A program made the position numbers and the translations under genes. Positions 1 through 8,864 of a stretch of DNA of 19,446 nt are shown here, in pieces. The DNA is from CAZCPB01 sp964500365. Lineage in GTDB: Bacteria > Planctomycetota > Phycisphaerae > Phycisphaerales > UBA1924. The DNA lies in contig CAZCPB010000047.1 of the NCBI GenBank assembly GCA_964500365.1, positions 1-19,446 of the forward strand, written 5' to 3'. The first letter of the stretch is position 1; every line of letters starts with the position of its first letter. The notes beneath the pieces were generated by a model that did not search any database, was not told the origin of the DNA, and worked only from the letters and a program-made list of their open reading frames with translations.

Positions 1-1
1 C

Positions 2-3000
2 GGCCAGCCCGGGACGATGGGCGGGACGGCGACGCTGCAGACCAACCTCAACCCGGTCCCGCTCACCCTGAACTTCGTGAACGGCGTGCTCCAGCCGACC
101 AACGGACCCCTCAACGCGGTGAGCAACGCGTTCACCTTCGTCGGGACGCTGCTCGGCCCGGTCGACTTCACGTTCGTGCCCGACCGCGACCCGGGCGCCG
201 GCCCCGTGTGGGACCCGACCTTCACCTTCGGCGGCGCGCTGNNNNNNNNNNACGGCTTCGGCGACGGCACGTTCCTGGTGCCGCTCGACAACCTGCTGGA
301 GCGGATCTCGCTCACGATCGACGGCCTCGACCTTGCCGCGCAGGTGAAGATCCCCAACCAGAACTTCAAGTTCACCGTCGGCGGTCAGGAGCTCAAGCTC
401 AAGTCGACGAACGTCATCCTGAGCGTCGCCAAGCCCCCGGGCCAGCCGATCTTCCTGAAGTTCCAGGGCAAGCTCGAGATCACGCAGTCGGTGTGGTTCC
501 TGCCGCAGACCATCGAGGCCGACCTCGAGGCGCCGAACAACTACTTCTCGATTAACACGGCGGGGGTGATCAACGCCGTCGGCAAGATCTCGGCCAAGAA
601 GATGAGCCTGAAGGGCTTCGAGCTCAAGGAGTTCACGCTCGGCTTCAACACCACGACCAACACGTGGTCGGGCGACGCGAAGCTGAAGGTCCCGAAGGTC
701 CCGGCGACGATCATCGCGGGGATCGAGTTCATCGACGGCTACGTGAACCGCGTCACGCTGGGCGTGGACGACCTGGGCATCCTGATGTACGGCAGCCCCG
801 CGACCCAGACGGGCATCTTCTTCGAGGGCGTGACCGGCCAGGTGAACAACCTCGCCCCGGGCTCGCCCAGCCCCTGGGTCGAGCTGGGCGGAACGATCCA
901 TCTCAAGGCCGGTCAGGCGCTCCCGCCGCCCGCGCACTTCACGATCACGCTCCCGGAATTCCTCGGCGGCGAGACCAAGATCGACGGCAAGATCGTGGAC
1001 GCCAAGATCTCGGGCTTCGCGAGCCTCGTCCAGGTCAAGGGCTCGGCCGAGGTCAAGGTCATCGGAAATCTCATCAAGGGCAACCTGAACGCCGAGCTCA
1101 ATTGGTCCAACTCCCCCGTTTACTTCAAGCTCGACGGTTCGCTCTCGGTCCTTGCCGGCCTCTACACCTACACCGGCGCGGTGCGGATCGACTCTCACGG
1201 CAACTTCTCCGCACGCGGCGGAGTTTCGCTCCAGATTCCGACCGGCTTCCACACCCTCTTCAGCGGGCGCCTCGCGCGCTGGCTCGCCACCCGCATCGAG
1301 GGCACGGCGATCGCCAGCGCCCAGGGCGGCGTGAAGTTCACCAACGACGGCACGTACGGCAACGACGTGGTCTACGCCTACGGCACGGCGTTCGGGCGCG
1401 TGGTCGGCGTCAAGGTTCACTTCGACGGCACGATCGGCACGATCCTGAGCCAGTCGGCGCTCGCGGGCCTCCGCGTCCCCGGCGAGTTCATCGTCCCCGC
1501 CGACACCGACGAGGCCACGTTCTTCGTCGCCTGGGACAACGACTCTTCAACTCCCCCCTTTGAGCTCCGCGACCCCGAGGGGAATCTCGTCACCGACTAC
1601 ACCGTGGACGCCGACCTCGCCGGCCCGACCAACTTCGGCATCCGCGTGAACAACCCGATGGCCGGCACGTGGAGGGTCAACGTGACGGACACCACCGGCC
1701 TGGGCGCGGTCGAGTACGAGGCGTACGCGCCCAACCAGGCCCCGACGATCGCGATCACCTCCCCGGTGACCGACGTCACCAGCCCCGGCACGGTGACCAT
1801 CGGCTACGAGGCCTACGACGACGACAACGACGCCGAGATCAATTTCTATTACAGCGACCAGTTCGGCGAGTTTTCCGGCATCCCCATCGGCTCGGCGATC
1901 GAGGCCGACGGCTCCGGCTCGTTCCTCTGGAACACCGCCGGCCTGCCCGCCGGCGAGTACACGATCTACGCCGAAATCGACGACGGCTTCCACGAACTCT
2001 CCGGCGCCTTCGCCGTCGGACGCGTCACGGTCGTCGATCCCGATGCGCCGGCCCAGGTCACCGGCACCGAGGTCCTCTGGCTCGGCGGCACGAAGGCGTC
2101 CCTGTCGTGGGACGCGGTCGCCGGCGCCGAGTACTACGTCGTCTCCTACACGTCCGACGCCGCCGGTCCGGCCTTCACCGACTACTTCACCGTCGTGGAC
2201 GGCGACACCAGCCTCGAACTCTCCGGGCTCGCCGCGGGCGAGACGTACCGCTTCAGCGTGCGCGCCGGCACGGAGGCGACCACCGAGGGCGCCGAGAGCA
2301 AGCTCGGCATCCGCGGCGTGCCGATGACCGGCGTCATCGGCCACGCGCCGAGCGTGGCGCCGGGCGCCGGGGAGTGGGACGTCTTCGCCGACCCCGGCGC
2401 TGTCTACGGCGCGACCCTCGCGATCCCCGCCGGCGGGTCGGCGGTCATGCTCGTTGCGCCGGCCGGCGCGACCCTGGACGGCTCGGGCAACTTCTCCTGG
2501 TCCGTGCCCGGCGCTCAGGACGGCTGGACCGACGTCGTGTTCAAGGTCACCGACGGCGACGGCCAGATTTCATTGGTGCGCTACGTGCTCCTCTCGGACG
2601 ACGAGCGCACCATCGACCTCGGCGGGCAGACCTGGGACGACGCCGACGGCGACGGCTCGCGCGCGCTCACCGAGAACGGCCTGAGCGGCGTGATCGTGAG
2701 GCTCGTCGACGCCGAGACCGGCGCGGTGCTCCTCACGCTGGTCTCGGCCGATGACGACCGCAACAGCGATACCGCCATCGACCCCTACAGCGAGCAGGGC
2801 CTGTACCGATTCACCGGCCTGACGCCGGGGCGATACATTGTGCGAGTCGAGCCCGCCGTCGATCAGGACGTGACCGACCCGGTTAGCGGTGAGCACGAGC
2901 GCACGCTCGCCAAGGGGCTCGAGGACGACGACCTGGACTTCGGCCTCTTCACGCCGCCGCCGGGCATCACGCAAGGGAGCACGCTCGCGGGAGCCGGCAT

Positions 3001-3202
3001 CACGGGTTCGTCCGACCGCACTTCGGTCGCGGGCGCCATCGAGCCCGAACCGCTGTGGATGCTCGCCGAGCTGCCCGAGTTCCGTGCCCTGTCGCGCGAG
3101 CCGTGGATTCCGGCCGCACGGGCGAGCGCCGCGCTCGCGGCCGCGCCGCCGGTTGTCTCGACCGCGTGGCTCGGCGAGGAGCCGGCGTGGTGGACGGTGT
3201 AG
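2..3202 (+). CDS. large mosaic secreted/cell-surface protein, 5' end missing
   Basis: The frame is open to the left window edge. The first ATG (17) has no ribosome site or signal peptide, so the gene probably begins upstream. Numbering residues from the codon at 17, about 1-490 is beta-rich, with alternating hydrophobic residues and many Gly/Asn/Thr, and matches no domain I can name. About 495-562 resembles a P-domain or pre-peptidase C-terminal fold (FELRDPEGN then MAGTWRVNVTD). About 575-674 is Ig/cadherin-like, with an acidic YDDDNDAE stretch. About 678-762 is fibronectin type III (ASLSWDAVAGAEYY, then LAAGETYRFSVRAG). About 868-958 resembles SdrD-B/collagen-binding B repeats, with a likely calcium loop (WDDADGDG) and the closing motif YRFTGLTPGRYIVRVEP. 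The C-terminal tail has no sorting signal I recognise. Known roles of these modules point to an extracellular adhesin or structural protein; no catalytic motif was seen. Ten Ns interrupt it at 242-251, so frame continuity across the gap is assumed. Confidence 0.75.
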   Translation, partial: GQPGTMGGTATLQTNLNPVPLTLNFVNGVLQPTNGPLNAVSNAFTFVGTLLGPVDFTFVPDRDPGAGPVWDPTFTFGGALXXXXGFGDGTFLVPLDNLLERISLTIDGLDLAAQVKIPNQNFKFTVGGQELKLKSTNVILSVAKPPGQPIFLKFQGKLEITQSVWFLPQTIEADLEAPNNYFSINTAGVINAVGKISAKKMSLKGFELKEFTLGFNTTTNTWSGDAKLKVPKVPATIIAGIEFIDGYVNRVTLGVDDLGILMYGSPATQTGIFFEGVTGQVNNLAPGSPSPWVELGGTIHLKAGQALPPPAHFTITLPEFLGGETKIDGKIVDAKISGFASLVQVKGSAEVKVIGNLIKGNLNAELNWSNSPVYFKLDGSLSVLAGLYTYTGAVRIDSHGNFSARGGVSLQIPTGFHTLFSGRLARWLATRIEGTAIASAQGGVKFTNDGTYGNDVVYAYGTAFGRVVGVKVHFDGTIGTILSQSALAGLRVPGEFIVPADTDEATFFVAWDNDSSTPPFELRDPEGNLVTDYTVDADLAGPTNFGIRVNNPMAGTWRVNVTDTTGLGAVEYEAYAPNQAPTIAITSPVTDVTSPGTVTIGYEAYDDDNDAEINFYYSDQFGEFSGIPIGSAIEADGSGSFLWNTAGLPAGEYTIYAEIDDGFHELSGAFAVGRVTVVDPDAPAQVTGTEVLWLGGTKASLSWDAVAGAEYYVVSYTSDAAGPAFTDYFTVVDGDTSLELSGLAAGETYRFSVRAGTEATTEGAESKLGIRGVPMTGVIGHAPSVAPGAGEWDVFADPGAVYGATLAIPAGGSAVMLVAPAGATLDGSGNFSWSVPGAQDGWTDVVFKVTDGDGQISLVRYVLLSDDERTIDLGGQTWDDADGDGSRALTENGLSGVIVRLVDAETGAVLLTLVSADDDRNSDTAIDPYSEQGLYRFTGLTPGRYIVRVEPAVDQDVTDPVSGEHERTLAKGLEDDDLDFGLFTPPPGITQGSTLAGAGITGSSDRTSVAGAIEPEPLWMLAELPEFRALSREPWIPAARASAALAAAPPVVSTAWLGEEPAWWTV
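242..251. other. assembly gap (10 N)
   Basis: Ten consecutive unknown bases sit inside the first gene. A round number of Ns is a usual scaffolding convention, so the true missing length is unknown. Residues around 76-79 of the first protein are therefore undefined. Confidence 0.98.
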
Positions 3203-3275
3203 CGCAACCGGGCCGACGCGGTCGATCAGTCGCGCGAGACCGCCGAGCTCATGGCGTCGCGCCGGTGCCGCGTCC

Positions 3276-4784
3276 CTACCGCCCCTTCGCCCGCTCCAGC
3301 ACCCACGCGCAGACCGCCTCAAGGACCTCCGGCGCGATCGTCTCCGGGATCGCGTGGTACTCGTTCGGCAGGCCCGTCGTGCCGTGCTGGAACAGGTGAT
3401 TCAGCCCCGGGAAGACCCGCACCGACGCCTGTCCGTTGCCCGCGTCCTCGAGCGCGCTCTCGAACTCCGGCCGGTTGAGATCCGGCGGCACCTGCAGGTC
3501 GAGCCCGCCGTACACGGCGAGGATCGGCACGTCCACCCGCCGCAGCGCCTCGCGCGGGTCGTTCGCGACGAAGTCGCGTATCCACGGCGACATCATGCCG
3601 GCGGCAGATAGCTGCACCGCGCGCCCGAGCTCCTCGTCGCCCGGCACGGGCTGGCCCGCCGCCCGCAGCTGCAGCACGGCCAGGGCCCGCGTCGCGTCCT
3701 CCACCTCGGTTGCAGGAGCGCCCCGCTCGACCGCGTCCATCAGCTTCCGGTGCGCGGCGCTGATCGTCGTGATCTCCTCCTCGGCGATCCCCGCGGCCCG
3801 GAGCATCGCCTCCGACTGCGCCGTCATCAGGTCGCGCCCCTTCATCGCCGGCCCGGCCAGCGTGACCACGAACGCGATGGCCGGCGACCGCGCCGCCGCC
3901 ATCGGCGCGATGACGCCCCCTTCGCTGTGGCCGATCAGCCCGATCTTCTCCTGGTCGATCTCCGCCGTACGCCGCAGGTATGACACGCCCGCGAGCGCGT
4001 CGCCCACGAGCACCTCCGACGTCGCCTCGGTAAGCGAGCCGCCCGTGCCGCCCACGCCCCGGTCGTCCGCCCGCAGGACCGCGATCCCCCGCCTCGAAAG
4101 ATAATCGGCCAGCACGAGGAACGGCCGGTGACCCGCGACCGACCCGTCCCGGTCCTGTGCGCCCGACCCCGAGATCAGCACCACCGCCGGGAACGGCCCC
4201 TGACCCGCCGGCACGCTCAGCGTCCCCGAAATCAGTGTTCCGTCCGCGGCGTTGGCATAGCTCACGTCCCGCCTCGCGTACGGGTACGGCGGCGCCGGCT
4301 CCTGCGGCCGGATCGGGCCCGCCGAGGCCGAGTCCCCTTCTGCGATCCGCTCGAGCGTCACCCGGAACGTCTTGCCCGACTGCACCATGTCCCCGGAGGC
4401 CGTCTGCCCGTCCTCGGAGATCTTCAGCGTGAACCGGGCTTCGTTCCCCGGCGGCGAGCCCGGGATCGCGAACGTGAAGCCCATCTCGCGGGCCGAAACC
4501 ATGACGTCCGTCAGCGGGATCGCCCGCAGACCCTGCGGCGGCACGTCGATGGTGCCCCGCGCGGGGACGGATTCAGACCCGGGCTCGAGGTTCACGCCCA
4601 CCGCAAGCTTGCTCTGCCGGACCTCGATCGATCCCTTCCAGCGCAGGCTGAACTTCACGCTCTCGGCGTCCGGCTGGCCGTGGACGTGCCCATGGTCGTG
4701 ATCGTGCTGGGCCACCGCGCCGCGACCCCCCGCCAGAGCCACCGCCACGACCAGAGCCGCGCGCCATACGCGTGTTCGTTCCAT
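3276..4784 (-). CDS. secreted alpha/beta hydrolase (EstD-like esterase/peptidase) with His-rich mature N-terminus
   Basis: This 502-residue protein begins with a Sec-type signal peptide (Arg-containing start, hydrophobic core about 9-19, likely cleavage after AVA at 23-25). The mature N-terminus is a short His/Asp stretch with His at 27, 29, 31, 33 and 35. Residues about 40-150 form a beta-rich accessory domain. From about 175 onward is an alpha/beta hydrolase fold with the nucleophile elbow GHSEGG (Ser287), a probable acid at Asp429 (GGLDLQV) and the catalytic His463 (GLNHLF). Size and layout resemble the EstD-like esterases and related S9-like hydrolases; the substrate cannot be read from sequence. 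The ATG follows a strong GGGAGGAA site. It lies 50 bp downstream of lysK on the same strand and may be co-transcribed, but a periplasmic hydrolase has no obvious role in lysine synthesis. It ends convergently with the surface-protein gene, with 73 bp between their stop codons. Confidence 0.87.
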   Translation of the reverse strand: MERTRVWRAALVVAVALAGGRGAVAQHDHDHGHVHGQPDAESVKFSLRWKGSIEVRQSKLAVGVNLEPGSESVPARGTIDVPPQGLRAIPLTDVMVSAREMGFTFAIPGSPPGNEARFTLKISEDGQTASGDMVQSGKTFRVTLERIAEGDSASAGPIRPQEPAPPYPYARRDVSYANAADGTLISGTLSVPAGQGPFPAVVLISGSGAQDRDGSVAGHRPFLVLADYLSRRGIAVLRADDRGVGGTGGSLTEATSEVLVGDALAGVSYLRRTAEIDQEKIGLIGHSEGGVIAPMAAARSPAIAFVVTLAGPAMKGRDLMTAQSEAMLRAAGIAEEEITTISAAHRKLMDAVERGAPATEVEDATRALAVLQLRAAGQPVPGDEELGRAVQLSAAGMMSPWIRDFVANDPREALRRVDVPILAVYGGLDLQVPPDLNRPEFESALEDAGNGQASVRVFPGLNHLFQHGTTGLPNEYHAIPETIAPEVLEAVCAWVLERAKGR

Positions 4785-4834
4785 GATTCCTCCCGGGGGA
4801 CGGTAGAACGACGCCGGACGCCCGGCACGCTCCC

Positions 4835-5932
4835 TCAGGCCGTCCCCGACAGCTCGCGCCCGAGGCCCTCGACCGCGCCGGCGACCACGCGGCAGGCCCG
4901 CAGGTATTCATCGACCAGAACGTGCTCTTCGGGCGTGTGATCCAGCGCGCTATCCCCCGGCCCGTACGCCGCGATCGGGCACCCCCACGCCGGCCCCACG
5001 ACGTTCATGTCGCTCGTCCCGGTCTTCAGAAGCGGCGACGGGCGCCCACCCTGAACGCGGATCGCCGCCGAAAGCGCCCGCGCCGCCGCGTTCGAACGGT
5101 CGGCCACGTGCGCCACCTCGTGCCCGCGCGCGGTGATCTCCGCCCCCTCCGCCATGCCGCGGCAGGCCGCTTCAACCTCACGGGGATCGACCCCGGGCGG
5201 GAGCCGGAACGACGCCGTGACTTCCGCCCGGTCTTCCAGGCCGTCCCCCGAAGTCGCGGACGAGCGCAGCGTCGGCTGCACGCGCTCGAAGACCTTGGCC
5301 CTCCCCGCGTTGCGCGGCCCGACCCAGCCCAGCACCCCGGACCACCACGCGTGGGCCCGATCGGCCGCCGTCGGGTTCGGCCCCGCCGAGTGCGCGGAAG
5401 GTTGGCGCCACGCCGCGTCGATGAGCAGCCGCCCTTTGTACCCCAGCGTGAACCCGTCCCAGCCGCTGGGCTCGCCGATGATGCACGCGTCCGGTGCCGG
5501 CCCCCGCGCCACGTGCCTGGCGCCCCGCGAAGTGGCGATCTCCTCCTCGACGGCCCCCACGACGTCGACCCGCACGCCGGGCGGGAGCGCCGCCCGCGCC
5601 GCGCCGATGATGAACGCCGCGAGCGGCCCCTTCGCGTCCACCGCCCCGCGTCCGTGGAGCACGCCGTTCTCCAGCCTCACCGGGATATCGCCGGGCACAG
5701 TGTCCATGTGCCCAAGCAGCACGATCACGCGGCGCGCATCCGCCGGACCGATCGAGCCGACCGCGTTCCCCGCCTCGTCGATCCGGGCCCGGAACCCCAT
5801 CCCGCTCATGCGGGCGACCAGTTCCCGCGCCAGCGGTCCCTCCCGCCCCGAAAGGCTCGGGATCGAGACCATGCGGTGCAGCAGGTCGACCGCCGCGTGG
5901 TCGTTGAGCGTCGGGGCGATCTCGGGGATCAT
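4835..5932 (-). CDS. lysK: LysW-lysine/ornithine hydrolase (M20 metallopeptidase)
   Basis: This 365-residue protein carries out the last step of the carrier-protein pathway, cutting the amide between the LysW C-terminal Glu and the finished lysine (or ornithine). It has the M20/ArgE-like metal site in order: GHMDTVPG (His75, Asp77), GRGAVDAKGP (Asp99), AVEEE (Glu129/Glu130) and GEPS (Glu154). The C-terminal signature TGTSDMNVVG, then YGPGDSALDHTPEEH with a metal-ligand His, is what I expect of LysK rather than of generic ArgE or DapE. The ATG at 5932 overlaps the lysZ stop by four bases (ATGA), implying translational coupling. The frame is open further upstream, but that part lies opposite lysZ codons, so I chose the coupled ATG. 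Substrate choice (lysine, ornithine or both) is not decidable from this gene alone. Confidence 0.92.
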   Translation of the reverse strand: MIPEIAPTLNDHAAVDLLHRMVSIPSLSGREGPLARELVARMSGMGFRARIDEAGNAVGSIGPADARRVIVLLGHMDTVPGDIPVRLENGVLHGRGAVDAKGPLAAFIIGAARAALPPGVRVDVVGAVEEEIATSRGARHVARGPAPDACIIGEPSGWDGFTLGYKGRLLIDAAWRQPSAHSAGPNPTAADRAHAWWSGVLGWVGPRNAGRAKVFERVQPTLRSSATSGDGLEDRAEVTASFRLPPGVDPREVEAACRGMAEGAEITARGHEVAHVADRSNAAARALSAAIRVQGGRPSPLLKTGTSDMNVVGPAWGCPIAAYGPGDSALDHTPEEHVLVDEYLRACRVVAGAVEGLGRELSGTA

Positions 5933-6753
5933 GCGAAGACCGTGCCCTCGCCGGCCAACGCCGCCGACACGGGCCGCTCCCGCCGCGCATCGGCGATCAC
6001 CACCCGCTCGACGCCGCCCTCCAGCGCCTCGGACGCCGCCAGGACCTTCTTCTTCATCCGCCCCTGCGCGATCGACTCCGCCGCGCCGATCTCGCCCCGC
6101 GTGACCGACCGCACCAGCGACCCCTCGTCGGGGAACTCCCGCAGCAGGCCCGGCACGTTGGTGAGCAGGACCAGCGCCCGCGCCCCCAGCGCCGCCGCCG
6201 TCTGCGCCGCCGCGCGGTCGGCGTCGATGTTGATCGGGTCGAACTCCTCGCTCAGCGCCGGCGGTGAAATGACCGGCGTGAACCCCGCCGCCAGCAGCGT
6301 CGTCACGACCCGCGCGTCCACCCGCTCGACCGCCCCGGTGTAGTCGTCGCGGATGATGCGGACCCGCCCTTCCTCGACCGCACGCACCGCGCCCTTGCGC
6401 TGCCCGCGCCACAGCCCCGCGTCCAGCCCCGAGATCCCCACCGCGTTCACGCCCCGCTTCAACAGCGCCGCGACCAGCGCCTGGTTCACCACGCCGCGGC
6501 AGGCCATCTGGAAGATCTCCAGCGTCCGCCGGTCCGTCCGCCGGCTCGTATGACCCGAAGGCGACGTGATGAACCGCGCGGGGTGGCCCAGCTGCTCGGC
6601 CAGCGTGCTGGTCGCGTGCGACCCGCCGTGGACGATCACCAGGCGCGACCCCGAGGCGATGAGCGCCGCGGCATCGTCGGCGAACGCGTCGAGCGCGATC
6701 CCCTCGGCGCCGCCGAGCTTGAGAACCGTGACCGGAGAAAGTTGGTGTTCCAT
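5929..6753 (-). CDS. lysZ: LysW-aminoadipate/glutamate kinase (ArgB-like amino acid kinase)
   Basis: This 274-residue member of the amino acid kinase family phosphorylates the side-chain carboxylate of the LysW-bound substrate. The N-terminus carries the nucleotide/phosphate-binding LKLGGAEG (11-18) and VIVHGGSHATS (39-49). Then comes SGHTSRRTDRRTLEIF, a segment I recall as close to Thermus LysZ and unlike ordinary ArgB. Further matches are GLDAGLW, DYTGAVE, FDPINIDADRAA (substrate/ATP region), LTNVPGLL and QGRMKKKV, with GEGTVF at the end. Length matches the family. The ATG lies only 3 bp after the lysY stop with no clear Shine-Dalgarno of its own, so translation is probably coupled to lysY; its stop overlaps the lysK start. 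The assignment to the LysW pathway is supported by lysW and lysX in the same cluster. Confidence 0.93.
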   Translation of the reverse strand: MEHQLSPVTVLKLGGAEGIALDAFADDAAALIASGSRLVIVHGGSHATSTLAEQLGHPARFITSPSGHTSRRTDRRTLEIFQMACRGVVNQALVAALLKRGVNAVGISGLDAGLWRGQRKGAVRAVEEGRVRIIRDDYTGAVERVDARVVTTLLAAGFTPVISPPALSEEFDPINIDADRAAAQTAAALGARALVLLTNVPGLLREFPDEGSLVRSVTRGEIGAAESIAQGRMKKKVLAASEALEGGVERVVIADARRERPVSAALAGEGTVFA

Positions 6754-6756
6754 GAG

Positions 6757-7806
6757 TTAGAGCGGGTGCAGCCCCCCGAACGTCAGCGCGGTCCGCTCGT
6801 CCACGCCCAGCATCAGGTTCAGGCACTGCACCGCCGTGCCCGCCGCCCCCTTCATGAGGTTGTCCAGCGCGCTCACCACCACCACACGCCCCGTCCGCTC
6901 GTCCACGTCAAAGCCGACGTCGCAGAAGTTGGTCCCGCTGAGCAGTCGCGGCTCGGGAAACCGGTGCAGCCCCGTCTTCGACTTCACGAGCCGCACGAAC
7001 GGCTCGTCCTGGTACGCCGCGCTGTACAGCTTCCACACGTCCTTCTCCGCCAGCGGCCGCGTCGTGAACACGTGCGCCGTGCACTGCACGCCCCGCACCA
7101 GCTCCACGCTCGTGACCGACATGTGCAGCTCGAAGGGCGGCGCGCCAAGCTCCTGGCTCACCTCCGCCTGGTGGCGGTGGCGCGCCAGCGCGAACGGCCG
7201 GACGCGCCCCGTCCGCTCGGGATGGTGCGACGACAGGCTCGGCTCCGCCCCCGCCTCCGACGAGCCGACCTTGAGGTCCGCGACCGCGGACGCGATGAGC
7301 CCCGCGCGCGCCAGGGGCAGCAGCGCCAGGTTCACGGCCGTCGCGTTGCACCCCACGCCGCTCACCAGCCTCGCGCTCCGCAGCCGCTCCCGCTGCGTCT
7401 CGGGCAACCCGTACACGAAACGGTCGAGCCACGCCGGGGCCGGGTGCGGCTTCTCGTACCACGACGCGTAGGCCGCGCTGTCCCTCAGCCTGAAGTCCGC
7501 CGACAGGTCGATGACCCGCGGCGCCAGCCCCGCCAGCCTCTCGATGTCCCGCGCCGCCTCGCCGTGCGGCATGCACAGGAACAGCACGTCGCACGCCCTG
7601 ACGTCCGAGGGAAGGCAGAACTCGAGATTCGTCCGCGCGCGCAGGTGCGGGTGCACCATCGATAGCGGCGTCCCGACGTTGCGGCGAGAACTGACCTGCG
7701 CGAGCTCGACGTTCGGATGGTCGAGCAGGAGCCGCAGCAGCTCGCCGCCCGAGTAGCCGGAGCCGCCGATGATCGAAGCCGTGAGTCGTGGGGGGGCGGT
7801 GGTCAT
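6757..7806 (-). CDS. lysY: LysW-aminoadipyl/glutamyl phosphate reductase (ArgC-like)
   Basis: This 349-residue NADPH-dependent reductase converts the LysW-bound acyl phosphate to the semialdehyde. The N-terminus is a Rossmann dinucleotide site (IIGGSGYSGGELLRLL, 12-27). The catalytic Cys153 sits in SGVGCNATA, the form found in LysY, whereas ordinary ArgC has PGCYPT. LSADFRL (101-107), YGLPE (132-136) and the catalytic-His region ARHRHQAEV (His212) are all present, as is the C-terminal LDNLMKGAAGTAVQ. Length fits the family (about 340-350). It follows lysX after a 66-bp gap that contains a short tandem repeat and precedes lysZ by 3 bp. The upstream Shine-Dalgarno is weak. The lysY rather than argC call rests on the GCNAT motif and on lysW and lysX nearby. 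Confidence 0.93.
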   Translation of the reverse strand: MTTAPPRLTASIIGGSGYSGGELLRLLLDHPNVELAQVSSRRNVGTPLSMVHPHLRARTNLEFCLPSDVRACDVLFLCMPHGEAARDIERLAGLAPRVIDLSADFRLRDSAAYASWYEKPHPAPAWLDRFVYGLPETQRERLRSARLVSGVGCNATAVNLALLPLARAGLIASAVADLKVGSSEAGAEPSLSSHHPERTGRVRPFALARHRHQAEVSQELGAPPFELHMSVTSVELVRGVQCTAHVFTTRPLAEKDVWKLYSAAYQDEPFVRLVKSKTGLHRFPEPRLLSGTNFCDVGFDVDERTGRVVVVSALDNLMKGAAGTAVQCLNLMLGVDERTALTFGGLHPL

Positions 7807-7825
7807 GGTGCGGGAACGGCGGAAG

Positions 7826-7849
7826 AGGAGAACAGGAGAACAGGAGAAG
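7826..7849. repeat. three 8-bp tandem repeats between lysX and lysY
   Basis: Three head-to-tail copies of aggagaac (the third ends in g) occupy 7826-7849 within the 66-bp lysX-lysY gap. On the coding strand this reads as a pyrimidine-rich CTTCTCCT/GTTCTCCT tract. It may be a slippage-prone spacer; no function can be assigned. Confidence 0.8.
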
Positions 7850-7872
7850 CGGAACGGTGGCCCGTTTGTGTG

Positions 7873-8776
7873 TTATGGCCCGGCACAGTGCGCCGGCTCG
7901 GGCCTTGTCGTTCCTGCCGTGGCGCCACCGCGCCCGGCCACCGACACGACGTAGTCGATAATCCGCGCCGGGATGTTCACCCCCGTCGGCTCGATCGAGT
8001 TCCTGAACTCCATCGTGTGGTTGATCTCGCTCACCAGGACGCCGCGGCGCGGGCACTCCAGGAGGTCGATCGCCAGCACCCCGCCCCCGACCGCCGACGC
8101 CGCCCGCAGACACACGTCGCGGATCTCGGGCGTGATCTCCAGACGCGAGGCCTGCCCCCCCCCGCGCCGTGTTGGTGATCCAGTGCTCGCTCCGCCGCAC
8201 GATCCCGCAGACCGCCTCGTCCCCGACGACGAAGACCCGCAGGTCCCGCTGCGGCTTCTCCACGTACTCCTGCACGTAGAACACGCCGTGCTGCACCGAT
8301 CCGAGCGTCGCCTTGTGCTCGATCACCGCCTCCGCCGCGTCCCGGTCGTGCACCCGCGCCAGGAGCCGTCCCCACGAGCCCGACGACGGCTTCAGCACCG
8401 CCGGGTACCCGTTCTCTTCGACCGCCCGCAGCGCCGACTCGGCGTCGAGCGCGATCCGCGTGCGCGGCGTGGGAACCCCGCGAGTGGCGAGCAGGACCGA
8501 CGTCGCCAGCTTGTCCCCGCACGCCTCGATCACCGCCGCGCGGTTGATGCACGGCACGCCGTACCCCTCGAACACCCGCACCGCCGCCAGCGCGTGCGTC
8601 TGGCTGATGCACCGGTCGAGCACGGCCGAGAAGCGCCGCCACGGCGCGCCATCGTGAATGTCGAGCACGAGCGACCGCGTGTCGATCAGCTCGTGCGGGA
8701 TGTTCCGGGCCGCCAGCTCGTCGGCGAGCAGCCGCTCTTCGACACGGACGCGCGAATGAAGCAGGGCGATGGTCAT
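7873..8776 (-). CDS. lysX: LysW-aminoadipate/glutamate ligase (ATP-grasp), broken by one-base insertion
   Basis: LysX uses ATP to join the amino group of alpha-aminoadipate (or glutamate) to the C-terminal Glu of LysW. The frame starting at 8776 gives residues 1-207 with ATP-grasp motifs KPSSGSWGRLLA (129-140), YVQEYVEKPQRDLRVFVVG (167-185) and HWITNTARGG (198-207). It then runs into a wrong frame at a run of nine G on the coding strand (plus-strand C at 8155-8163). Dropping one G restores GGQASRLEITPEIRDVCLRAA and the conserved EINHTMEFRNSIEPTGVNIP, ending at the TAA at 7873 for about 300 residues. The NHTMEF motif is like Thermus LysX as I recall it, favouring aminoadipate as substrate. The ATG has only a weak AAGG upstream. 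The indel is most simply a sequencing or assembly error in the homopolymer; slippage or a true mutation cannot be excluded. Confidence 0.88.
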
Positions 8777-8864
8777 GAGGGGCCTTGACGTGGGATGCGC
8801 ATGTCAGCGGTCGGCCGCGGGACGTGCCATGACTGGTGTGCGATCTCGACGGCGGACGTGGACC

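Noticed and set aside
3203..3275. Terminator between the convergent surface-protein and hydrolase genes
   Set aside because: Only a 6-bp GCGGTC/GACCGC stem (3218-3223 and 3238-3243) with a 14-nt loop and no T-tract; too weak to call.
4922..6343. Plus-strand open frame of 473 codons opposite lysK and lysZ
   Set aside because: It is Arg/Pro-rich shadow sequence; the minus strand carries complete enzyme motifs.
6757..7806. Calling the reductase argC of the ordinary arginine pathway
   Set aside because: The active-site motif is GCNAT rather than PGCYPT, and lysW and lysX lie in the same cluster.
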